Of a DNA stretch of 12,234 nt, positions 5,147 to 12,234 are shown piece by piece. The translations under genes were made by a program, and so were the position numbers. Positions within the stretch are counted from its first letter, which is position 1; the number at the start of each line of letters is the position of its first letter. Source of the stretch: Deltaproteobacteria bacterium (GTDB taxonomy: Bacteria > Desulfobacterota_C > Deferrisomatia > Deferrisomatales > JACRMM01); contig JACRCS010000986.1 in NCBI GenBank assembly GCA_016218905.1, positions 1-12,234 on the forward strand. Reading direction: 5' to 3'. Under the pieces are notes generated by a model. It had not been told where the DNA came from, did not search any database, and saw only the letters and a program-made list of their open reading frames with translations.

Positions 5147-6465
5147 CTCACCGTGCGGCGACAATCCTCGGAGAAGTGCCGCCAGACTGGGGCCGTGAAC
5201 TTCTGCGGGATCTCCTCGCCGCGCACAAGAGCGGCGACTGGGGCGCTGACGACGATGGGTTCCCCGTCAGTGTCCTCCGCAGCACCAACTTCACGAGTCA
5301 AGGAACGCTGGATTTCGGCGACGTCGCGACTCGGTGCTTTCCGCAGGCCAAGGCCGAGGCGATGGGCCTGCAGGCCGATGACCTCCTCCTCGAGCGCTCC
5401 GGCGGCGGCCCGACACAACCCGTTGGGCGGGTGGGCTTCGTCACCGAGGACCTTCCGTCGCACTGGTTTTCGAACTTCGTCCAGTTGCTGCGTCCGGACT
5501 CCGCCAAGGTCAACCCCGAGTTTCTCGGGTGGGTCCTGCTGGAGCTCAACAGGAGCGGCGTCGTCGAGCGGCTTCAACATCAAACGACACAGATGCGCAA
5601 CCTCGATTTCCGCGACTACCTGCGAGTCTGGTTGCCGGTTCCTCCCCGCAAAGAACAGGAAGCCATTGCATTAGCTCTTCGGGCGGCGAATGACGCACTT
5701 GCCGCCGCCGAGACCAAGCTCACGGCGACGCGGCGGGTCAAGGCAGCCCTGATGCAACAGCTCTTCACCCGCGGAGTCCCCGGCCGATACCAGCGATTCA
5801 AAGGCGCCAGCGTCTTCCGTCACCGGTTCGACGTGCCAGCGTCCTGGGAAGTGGCAGCACTTCGGCACAGCGTCCTCTCCGTAGAGTACGGGACAAATGC
5901 TCCGTCCAATGACCAGCAACGCGGCCTTCCGGTCGTGGCAATTCCGGAGGTCATCGCTTCACGGTTTCGGCTTGGCGAGTGCTCCTTTGCCGAAGTGCCT
6001 GCCGGGGAGGCCGCGGCGCTCAAGTTGGAACCAGATGACGTCTTGCTCATCCGAACGAACGGGAACCCTGACTATATTGGCAAATCCACGGTCATAGGCG
6101 CCGAGGCTGCCGACCGGCATATAATCTATGCTTCCTATCTTATCCGGGTGCGTACGGATAAGCGCAGAGTCAGCGGGAGGTACCTCAACTACTTCCTGGC
6201 TGCGCCCCTTGGTCGGCGCCTCTGTCTCGCCATGGCCAACACCTCCGCCGGGAACCACAACATCGGTTCGCGTGCCATCAAGCAATTCTGTTTTCCTCGC
6301 CCGGAGCCTGAGGAGCAAGAGGAGATCATTGAGTTCCTAGACAGGGCAGAGGATTCAATTGAGGCGGTGGCGGAGGAAATCGTCGAGATCGAACGCATCA
6401 AGAGATCGCTCCTCCAGAACCTTCTCACCGGCAAAGTCCGAGTTACGGGGGTGGCGAAGCCATGA
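5140..6465 (+). CDS. hsdS: Type I restriction-modification specificity subunit S
   Basis: HsdS gives the complex its bipartite DNA target. The 441-residue protein has the usual two-fold plan: target-recognition domain 1 at about residues 9-180, beginning EVPPDWGRELLRDLL; a central conserved helix at about 180-215 (ALRAANDALAAAETKL, then RRVKAALMQQLFTRGVPG); target-recognition domain 2 at about 230-405, beginning VPASWEVAALRHSVLS; and a distal conserved helix (EEIVEIERIKRSLLQNLLTGKV). The two helix repeats (KAALMQQLFTRG and KRSLLQNLLTGK) set the spacing between half-sites. The frame is intact. The ATG at 5140 overlaps the hsdM stop by 7 bp, and its TGA overlaps the hsdR ATG (ATGA), so translation is coupled along the operon. 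The recognised sequence cannot be read from the protein by eye, because the recognition domains are the most variable part of the family. Confidence 0.93.
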   Translation: MLTHRAATILGEVPPDWGRELLRDLLAAHKSGDWGADDDGFPVSVLRSTNFTSQGTLDFGDVATRCFPQAKAEAMGLQADDLLLERSGGGPTQPVGRVGFVTEDLPSHWFSNFVQLLRPDSAKVNPEFLGWVLLELNRSGVVERLQHQTTQMRNLDFRDYLRVWLPVPPRKEQEAIALALRAANDALAAAETKLTATRRVKAALMQQLFTRGVPGRYQRFKGASVFRHRFDVPASWEVAALRHSVLSVEYGTNAPSNDQQRGLPVVAIPEVIASRFRLGECSFAEVPAGEAAALKLEPDDVLLIRTNGNPDYIGKSTVIGAEAADRHIIYASYLIRVRTDKRRVSGRYLNYFLAAPLGRRLCLAMANTSAGNHNIGSRAIKQFCFPRPEPEEQEEIIEFLDRAEDSIEAVAEEIVEIERIKRSLLQNLLTGKVRVTGVAKP

Positions 6466-9400
6466 GTCGTTTCAACGAAGCCAATACGGTCGAAACGCCG
6501 ATCCTCGACTGGCTGCAGACGGACGACCTGGGCTGGCGCTATGAGGACGCCCGAGCCGTGGCGGGCGAGTACCGGGCCCGGCGGAGCGATGGGACGGTGG
6601 ACGAGCGCGAGGTGCTGCTCCTGCCCGTCCTCAAAGAGCGGCTTCTGGCGCTGAACCCCGGCGTCATCATTGACGACGACCGCGCGGAGCGCGTGATCTC
6701 GCGGCTTCGGGCCGAGCGGGACAATCAGGAGTGGGTGCGCTGGCTTCGTGGCGAGAAGACGATGAAGTTCGCCGTGGACGAGCCGGAGGAGAACATCCAG
6801 CTCATTGACTACGACGATCTCGACGCCAACGACTTCCTGGCCACGAATCAGTTCCGCGTCGAGGGCCCCAAGGACAACATCCGCACCGACCTCCTGCTCT
6901 TCGTCAACGGCATCCCGCTCGTGAACGTCGAGGCCAAGACCACGGGCCGCGACTGGCACATCGACTGGACCGAGGGGGCGAAGCAGTGCGGGCGGTATCT
7001 GCGCCAGGCTCCCCAGCTCTACTACTCGAATCTCCTTTGCGGCGCGGTGAACGAGCTGGTCTTCCGCTACGGGGTGCCGGGCGCGAAGTTCCACACTTGG
7101 CACCAGTGGCGCGACCCCTGGCCGCACACCCACATCCCCGAGCATGACGGGATGAAGCGGTCGGTCTACGGTCTGCTCGACCGCCGGAACCTCCTCGACA
7201 TGGCGCGGCACTTCGTCGTGTTCGAGACGGAGGAGGGCCGGCCGGTGAAGAAGGTGGCCCGCTACCAGCAGTTCGCCGCCGCCAACGAGCTCGTCCGCCG
7301 CGCGCTGGAGCTCGGCAGGCCCCGGGAGTGGCGCCGGGGCCTCGTGTGGCACACCCAGGGAAGCGGGAAGAGCCTCACGATCCTCTTTGCGGCGCGCAAG
7401 CTCTGGCACCATCCGGAGCTCCAACAGCCCACGATCCTCATCGTGATCGACCGAGACCAGCTCCAAGACCAGATGATCGGTCAGTTCATCCGCACGAACA
7501 CGGAAATCTGCCGGGTGGCCGAGAGCAAGACCGACCTCGTGGCGCTCTTGGGCGACGGTGACGGCTTCCGGGGCATCATCGTGACGATCATGCACAAGTT
7601 CGCGGGGCACGAGCGCGTCGCCGTGCCGCGCCGGAACGTGGTGGCCCTGGTGGACGAGGCGCACCGGTCCCAAGAGGGTGAGTTCGGCAAGTGGATGCGC
7701 GCCGCGTTGCCCGAGGCCTCCCTCTTCGGCTTCACGGGCACGCCCATCGAGAACGACGACCACAACACGCCGCTCGCCTTCGGCCGCATCCTGGGCCAGA
7801 ACGACAAGGGCGAGGAGCGGATCGAGCGGTATATGCAGCCCGGCGGCCGGTACTCCATCGCCGACGCCATCCGCGACGGGGCGACGCAGCCGATCCATTA
7901 CGAGCCGCGGGTGGGCGACTGGGCCGTGTGGGGGGAGAAGCTCGACTTCGTGTTCGAGCGGGAGTTCGGCCATCTGCCCGAGGGCGAGCGCGAGCAGCTC
8001 CGCAGGGAGAACGCAAAGCTCGAGGTGATCCTCAAGCTGCCGAAGCGCGTCCGGATGATCGCCGAGGACGTGGCCAAGGACTTCACGGAGCGGGTGCGGC
8101 CCAACCGCTTCAAGGCCATGCTCGTCTGCTACGACAAGGAGACCTGCTCGCTCTACAAGGCGGCCCTCGACGAGCTCCTGGGCAAGGAGGCGGCGCTTTG
8201 CGTCTTCTCCGAAGACCCGGAGCGGGACGGCCCCGGCGTGAAGGAGCACTATCTCGGCGACGCCAACCGCAAGAAGGCCATCGAGGAGTTCAAGAAGGAG
8301 AAGCCGGAGGACCCGGCCGAGCTGGCCAAGCCCGAGAACCGCTACCGGAACGTGGAGATCTTCATCGTCTGTGACATGCTCCTCACCGGCTTCGACGCTC
8401 CCCTGCTCCAGACGATGTACCTCGACAAGGGCCTTCGCGACCACACGCTGCTCCAGGCCATGGCCCGGGTGAACCGGCCTTACAAGGAGCTCAAGAAGGT
8501 GGGCGTGGTCCTCGACTACTTCGGGGTCTTCGAACACCTGCAGGACGCGCTCAACTTCGACAAGAACGAGCTCGGCGAGGTGGCTTTCCCCCTCACGCGG
8601 CTCCGGGAGCAGTTCCGGGTGGAGATGCAGTGGCAGAGGGAGCTTTTCGCCGAGTTCCCGAAGACCGGGGACCGCGAGAACCTCATGAACATCCTCGCTT
8701 GGCTCAATGGGAACGAGCCCAAGCGAGAGAAGTTCGAGCTGGGGTACCGGAACCTCAACCTCCTCTGGGAGACCCTCCATCCGGACCCATTCGTCGTGGA
8801 CCACGAAGGCGATTACCTTTGGCTCAGCCGGCTGTGGATCTACTACGCGAAGGAGTTCTATCCGAAGGCGCAGCGCTTTGAGACGGACCCCGCCGATTCA
8901 GCGAAGACCCGCGAGCTCATCCGCCAGCACGTGGACGTGGAGGAGTTGAAGCGAAACCTGCCGAGCTACACGCTCGACGCCGACTACCTTACGAAGCTGA
9001 AGGACCGGCCGCCGGACTCGAAAGCCTTGAACATCGAGGCTATGCTCGCCTCCGAGCTCTCGATCCGCGCCCGCGAGGATCCTGAGTTCGAGCCACTGAG
9101 CGAGCGGCTCAAGCGCATCGTCCAGGCCAAGCGAAACGGCACGGTGGCCGGGCTCGCGCTCCTGTCGGAGCTAGAACAGCTGGCCCAGGAGGTGGTGGCG
9201 CTCATCCAAGAGTCCCGCCGGCCTCTGGCCGAGACCCTGGCCGGCGCAGCGAAGGAGCGCTCGCCCGGGCTCGAGCCGGACGCGGCGAGGCAGATCGCGG
9301 CGGCAATCGTGGCCAAGGCGGACGAGATGCTCTTCCCCGGCTGGCCGGACCAGGAGCACATCGACACCGAGCTCTTCCGGGCTTTCACGATGCTCCTCGC

Positions 9401-9506
9401 GAAGGAGTTCCCGGCGGCCGGGCTGCACCGCCGGGATCAGGACTTCGTGGACCGCTGCATCAAGACGCTGCGGCGGGCCAACTATCGGGCGAGGGCCGAT
9501 GGCTGA
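6462..9506 (+). CDS. hsdR: Type I restriction endonuclease subunit R
   Basis: HsdR is the ATP-driven DNA translocase and nuclease of the complex. The 1014-residue frame is complete. The nuclease domain has Asp143 and Glu157-Ala-Lys159 (VNVEAK), with the same 14-residue spacing as the EcoR124I catalytic residues, and a downstream Q-x3-Y motif (Gln175, Tyr179). The superfamily 2 motor follows: Walker A HTQGSGKS (297-304), motif II DEAH (398-401), motif III FTGTPI (424-429), then TGFDAPLLQTMYLDKGL near 642 and the arginine-finger motif QAMARVNRPYK near 664. The C-terminal 250 residues form the helical domain that docks on the methylase. All catalytic residues are present, so the subunit looks competent if a working HsdM-HsdS partner exists. 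It overlaps hsdS by 4 bp and the metallopeptidase gene by 8 bp. Confidence 0.95.
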   Translation: MSRFNEANTVETPILDWLQTDDLGWRYEDARAVAGEYRARRSDGTVDEREVLLLPVLKERLLALNPGVIIDDDRAERVISRLRAERDNQEWVRWLRGEKTMKFAVDEPEENIQLIDYDDLDANDFLATNQFRVEGPKDNIRTDLLLFVNGIPLVNVEAKTTGRDWHIDWTEGAKQCGRYLRQAPQLYYSNLLCGAVNELVFRYGVPGAKFHTWHQWRDPWPHTHIPEHDGMKRSVYGLLDRRNLLDMARHFVVFETEEGRPVKKVARYQQFAAANELVRRALELGRPREWRRGLVWHTQGSGKSLTILFAARKLWHHPELQQPTILIVIDRDQLQDQMIGQFIRTNTEICRVAESKTDLVALLGDGDGFRGIIVTIMHKFAGHERVAVPRRNVVALVDEAHRSQEGEFGKWMRAALPEASLFGFTGTPIENDDHNTPLAFGRILGQNDKGEERIERYMQPGGRYSIADAIRDGATQPIHYEPRVGDWAVWGEKLDFVFEREFGHLPEGEREQLRRENAKLEVILKLPKRVRMIAEDVAKDFTERVRPNRFKAMLVCYDKETCSLYKAALDELLGKEAALCVFSEDPERDGPGVKEHYLGDANRKKAIEEFKKEKPEDPAELAKPENRYRNVEIFIVCDMLLTGFDAPLLQTMYLDKGLRDHTLLQAMARVNRPYKELKKVGVVLDYFGVFEHLQDALNFDKNELGEVAFPLTRLREQFRVEMQWQRELFAEFPKTGDRENLMNILAWLNGNEPKREKFELGYRNLNLLWETLHPDPFVVDHEGDYLWLSRLWIYYAKEFYPKAQRFETDPADSAKTRELIRQHVDVEELKRNLPSYTLDADYLTKLKDRPPDSKALNIEAMLASELSIRAREDPEFEPLSERLKRIVQAKRNGTVAGLALLSELEQLAQEVVALIQESRRPLAETLAGAAKERSPGLEPDAARQIAAAIVAKADEMLFPGWPDQEHIDTELFRAFTMLLAKEFPAAGLHRRDQDFVDRCIKTLRRANYRARADG

Positions 9507-10215
9507 GACGTCCTTCAGTTACCAGCTGAGGGAGAGCCCGCGGGCTCGCAACGTGCGGCTGCGCGTGACGTTCCAGCGGGGCCTGGAGGTGATCGTGCCC
9601 CGGGGGTACGACCCCGGACGGGTTCCCAAACTGCTGGAGCGGAAACAAGCCTGGATCCGAGAGGCCCTGGAACGGGCGGAGGCGGCGCGGAAGTTCTTTG
9701 AGCCGAAGCCCCCCTGGCGGCCGCCCTTGCAGATCACGCTGCCGGCCGTCGGCGGAACGTGGCGTGTGCGGGTTCGGGAGACCGAGGCCGCCTGGGCCGC
9801 CGTGCGGGAGGTTGAGGCGGATAAGCTGGAGCTCGCCGGGAACGTCGGGGACGAGAAGGCCTGCCGGGCCGCACTCGGGCGTTGGCTCTTACGGCAGACG
9901 CACGCGCACCTCGTCCCGCGCTTGCAGGCGATCAGCGAAAGGACGGGGCTGTCTTATCACCGGGCCTTCGTGAAGCGCCAGCGTACCCGTTGGGCGAGCT
10001 GCTCCCGGCACCGGACGATCTCGCTCAACGCAAAGCTGCTCTTCCTGCCGCCCGATCTGGTGGACTATGCGATCACGCATGAGCTCTGCCACGTGAGGGA
10101 GATGAACCACTCGAAGCGGTTCTGGTGCGAGTTGGCGCGGCAATGTCCGGAGTACAAGAGGCTCGACGAGGAGTTGAGGGACATGTGGAAGGCGGTACCG
10201 CGATGGGCTGGGTAA
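9499..10215 (+). CDS. YgjP-like (DUF45) zinc metallopeptidase
   Basis: A 238-residue protein of the YgjP/DUF45 family of M48-like metallopeptidases. The zinc site is HELCH (194-198) with a further His204 in REMNHSKRFW, and the preceding RTRWASCS block (162-169) is the other family signature. The N-terminal half (RKQAWIREALERAE and flanking strands) is the usual beta-rich leader with the NVRLRV start. No signal peptide or membrane segment is seen, so it should be cytoplasmic. The ATG overlaps the hsdR stop by 8 bp, so it is the last gene of the restriction operon. Such genes are often found directly after hsdR; whether the protein processes a restriction subunit is unknown. The gene appears complete. 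Confidence 0.9.
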   Translation: MAETSFSYQLRESPRARNVRLRVTFQRGLEVIVPRGYDPGRVPKLLERKQAWIREALERAEAARKFFEPKPPWRPPLQITLPAVGGTWRVRVRETEAAWAAVREVEADKLELAGNVGDEKACRAALGRWLLRQTHAHLVPRLQAISERTGLSYHRAFVKRQRTRWASCSRHRTISLNAKLLFLPPDLVDYAITHELCHVREMNHSKRFWCELARQCPEYKRLDEELRDMWKAVPRWAG

Positions 10216-10334
10216 GAGCTGGATCACCCAAGTCAGCCACTTCGAAGAGGCGGTGATGGACCGGTTGAAGAAGTAGTGGTGGCCGATAAGGAAGAAGAGA
10301 AATAGACCAAGCCGAGCGGCGTGCGGAGGTCTTC

Positions 10335-11717
10335 ATGTTTACGAGCATCAGAATAGAGAATTTCAAGGCCTGGAAAGACACGGGAGACATCCGCCTTGCC
10401 CCGCTCACCGTATTTTTCGGGACGAACAGCTCAGGCAAGACCAGCCTGACTCAGCTCCTCCTCATGCTCAAGCAGACCGCCCAGTCCCCCGATCGCAAGC
10501 GGGTTCTGCATCCCGGCGATAAGAGCACGCCGGTGGACCTCGGCACGTTTCACGACATCGTGCACAATCACGATCAGGACCTTCCCGTGAGCTTCCGGAT
10601 CAGTACGCAGCTACCCGAAACGCTCACGGTGCAAGATCCTCGAACAGAAAGGATCTATCGGGCCAGATCCATGGCCTTCGAGGCGGAGGTCGGAACCAAC
10701 GGCGCCGGCGATGAGCAACTGATGGTTCGGCGCATGCGCTACGAGCTGCTACGAAACGGGGAGATAAAGCTTGCCGCCGAAATGAAGCCCACGGGGAAGA
10801 CAGGGCGATACGAGCTCGCAGCGGAGCACTATGAGCTGGTTCGGAATCAGGGAAGGCCCTGGCAGTTGCCGGCGCCGGTCCGGTTCTACGGATTTCCCGA
10901 CGAGGCGACTGTCTATTACCAGAACGCAGGGTTTCTCTCGGACCTTACGCTGGCGCTGGAGCGACAGCTTGGTGCGATCTACTATCTAGGCCCGCTCCGC
11001 GAGTATCCGAGACGAGCATATACTTGGTCGGGCGAGACTCCCGAGCACGTGGGATGGCGCGGCGATCGGGCGATCGAGGCCTTGCTCGCGGCGCGGGAGC
11101 GCAGGTTCAACCTCCGCCCGAAACAGAAGTCGAAGTCCTTCGAACGGATGATCGCATCCTGGCTTCAGGAAATGGGACTCATCGTGTCGTTCGAAGCCCG
11201 TCCGATCGCCGAGCACCGAAAGGAATACGAGGTGCTGGTGCGGACGGCTGGAAGCGGCCAGCCCGTGAACCTCACTGACGTCGGTTTCGGTGTCTCTCAG
11301 GTCCTGCCGGTGCTCGTCCAATGTTTGTACGTGCCGGCCGGTTCGACGATTCTATTGGAACAGCCGGAGATCCACCTGCATCCAAAGGTACAGGCGGCCC
11401 TGGCAGACTTCTTCATCGACGCGATTCACTTACGGGAAGCCGGTATCGACCGGAACATCCAACTCATTGTAGAAAGCCATTCGGAGCACTTCTTGAGGCG
11501 ACTTCAACGCAGAATTGCTGAAGAGAAGATCCAACCTGAACAGACGGCCCTGTACTTCTGCGAACCGACGGCAAAGGGAGCTTCCATTAGAGCTCTGCAA
11601 GTGAATCCCTACGGATACATCACGAATTGGCCGAAGGAATTCTTCGGCGACGATATCGGCGATGTGGCCGCCATGACCGAGGCTGCTTTGCAACGACGCG
11701 CACGGCAACAGTCCTGA
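10335..11717 (+). CDS. AAA ATPase with C-terminal DUF3696-like region (OLD/RecF-like)
   Basis: A 460-residue ABC/RecF-type ATPase. The start is FTSIRIENFKAWKDTGDI, followed by LAPLTVFFGTNSSGKTS with Walker A GTNSSGKT (29-36). The ABC signature-like region is LTDVGFGVSQVLPVL (about 312-326), Walker B is ILLEQPEIHLHP (339-350) with Glu345 as likely catalytic base, and the switch histidine is in VESHSEHFLRR (about 379-389). The end, NPYGYITNWPKEFFGDDI (about 425-442), is typical of DUF3696. There is no TOPRIM domain, unlike OLD. The middle (about 60-260) is a variable insert between the ATPase halves. The start is supported by GGAGGT (10325-10330) four bases upstream. The final TGA shares its A with the ATG of the PIN-like gene, so both are made together. 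It probably senses or loads the nuclease partner; that role is inferred. Confidence 0.88.
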   Translation: MFTSIRIENFKAWKDTGDIRLAPLTVFFGTNSSGKTSLTQLLLMLKQTAQSPDRKRVLHPGDKSTPVDLGTFHDIVHNHDQDLPVSFRISTQLPETLTVQDPRTERIYRARSMAFEAEVGTNGAGDEQLMVRRMRYELLRNGEIKLAAEMKPTGKTGRYELAAEHYELVRNQGRPWQLPAPVRFYGFPDEATVYYQNAGFLSDLTLALERQLGAIYYLGPLREYPRRAYTWSGETPEHVGWRGDRAIEALLAARERRFNLRPKQKSKSFERMIASWLQEMGLIVSFEARPIAEHRKEYEVLVRTAGSGQPVNLTDVGFGVSQVLPVLVQCLYVPAGSTILLEQPEIHLHPKVQAALADFFIDAIHLREAGIDRNIQLIVESHSEHFLRRLQRRIAEEKIQPEQTALYFCEPTAKGASIRALQVNPYGYITNWPKEFFGDDIGDVAAMTEAALQRRARQQS

Positions 11718-12234
11718 TGAGGGACGCGATGGTGTGCGTCGTCGACACCAACGTCGGGATTGCCGCGAACGAGAAATCGAGCGCTAGTCTCACGTGCGTG
11801 TTGACGTGCGTGGCTGCCCTTCGAGAGGTGATGACCTCGGGCCACATCGTCATCGACGACAGTTGGCGGATCATTGGGGAATACAAGCGCGAGCTGTTGC
11901 CTGATGGTCAGCCGGGGGTGGGAGACCTGTTCCTCAAGTGGGTGCTCACTAATCAGTGGAATCCTGACAGGTGCACCATGGTTTCGATCACCCCCAAGGC
12001 CGACGACCCGGAGGACTTCGAAGAGTTCCCCGTGCACAAGGGTTTGACGAAGTTCGACCGCTCTGACCGGAAGTTCGTCGCAGTGGCTGCTGCCCATCCC
12101 GCCGCGCCACCCATCTTGGAAGCGACGGACAGCAAATGGTGGGGGTGGAAGGGCGCCTTGGCAGAATGCGGGATCGAGGTGCGCTTCCTTTGCCCGGCCG
12201 AAATCCGACAGAAGTACCGGGAGAAGATGGGCAA
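11717..12234 (+). CDS. PIN-like nuclease domain protein (3' end cut off)
   Basis: An open frame of 172 codons that runs off the right edge. I recognise it by pattern as PIN-like, a Mg2+-dependent RNase fold. It starts with VCVVDTNVGIAANEK (Asp10), has a second acidic site Glu55 in IIGEYKREL, a third cluster FDRSDRKFVAVA (Asp114/Asp117), and a fourth site Asp138 in LEATDSKWWGW. These four spaced acidic positions are those expected of PIN active sites, but the overall similarity is loose and a related NYN/PIN-like family is possible. Two starts fit: ATG 11717, sharing its A with the ATPase stop, or ATG 11729, which has GAGGGA (11719-11724) four bases upstream and begins the domain directly. The longer form is listed. 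As the effector of an ATPase pair it would cut RNA after activation; this is inference. It is likely nearly complete. Confidence 0.7.
   Translation, partial: MRDAMVCVVDTNVGIAANEKSSASLTCVLTCVAALREVMTSGHIVIDDSWRIIGEYKRELLPDGQPGVGDLFLKWVLTNQWNPDRCTMVSITPKADDPEDFEEFPVHKGLTKFDRSDRKFVAVAAAHPAAPPILEATDSKWWGWKGALAECGIEVRFLCPAEIRQKYREKMG

Noticed and set aside
3455..5164. 569-codon minus-strand open frame opposite hsdM
   Set aside because: Composition artefact of the same kind; the + strand encodes clear HsdM motifs.
6189..8804. Very long open frame (871 codons) on the minus strand opposite hsdR
   Set aside because: It is the mirror of a GC-rich coding gene; the product is a Leu/Val/Glu/His-rich run with no domain, and hsdR on the + strand has all expected motifs.
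10190..10276. Short + strand reading after the metallopeptidase that ends HFEEAVMDRLKK and stop, possibly a gene remnant
   Set aside because: Too short and without a recognised family; I see nothing else in the 119-base gap before the ATPase except its ribosome-binding site.
1..12234. Integrase, transposase or insertion-sequence ends
   Set aside because: No such gene or terminal repeat was seen; island boundaries, if any, lie outside the window or at the fliQ junction without a visible attachment repeat.

Overview
This is a GC-rich bacterial window. The left edge carries the nearly complete end of a flagellar export gene (fliQ), so the host is a flagellated bacterium. The sequence alone does not fix its lineage; the base composition and FliQ would suit several high-GC Gram-negative groups. 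Every gene I can support is on the + strand. After fliQ the window is entirely accessory and looks like a defence/mobile-gene island. No flagellar gene follows fliQ in view, although fliR and flhB are its usual neighbours.

Layout. (1) 1-264: fliQ, missing only its first codon or codons. (2) 375-1038: a promoter with an overlapping palindrome, then a Phd/YefM-type antitoxin and a ParE-type toxin. (3) 1072-2593: a DUF5131 (phage Gp37/Gp68-like, three-cysteine) gene with no ordinary start codon, overlapping a DUF3800 gene (RNase H-like motifs). (4) 2594-2849: non-coding, with a run of small perfect inverted repeats that begins over the DUF3800 stop codon. (5) 2850-10215: a type I restriction-modification operon. 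It begins with an XRE helix-turn-helix domain fused in frame to the HsdM N-terminus, and hsdM is then broken by two frameshifts. hsdS, hsdR and a YgjP-like zinc metallopeptidase gene follow, each overlapping the gene before it by 4-8 bp. (6) 10335-12234: an AAA ATPase with a C-terminal DUF3696-like region, translationally coupled to a PIN-like nuclease gene that runs off the right edge.

How the genes may work together. Each block resembles something found in anti-phage defence: a toxin-antitoxin pair, type I restriction-modification, and an ATPase plus nuclease pair whose architecture recalls OLD/PARIS-type systems. The least familiar parts are the HTH-HsdM fusion, which may be a built-in transcriptional controller, the hairpin cluster in front of it, the DUF5131-DUF3800 pair, and the DUF3696 ATPase-PIN pair. 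The two hsdM frameshifts and the missing DUF5131 start mean either real gene decay or base-level assembly errors; the sequence alone cannot tell which. If hsdM is truly broken while hsdR is intact, host self-protection depends on residual or complementing methyltransferase, or on hsdR being inactive without HsdM.
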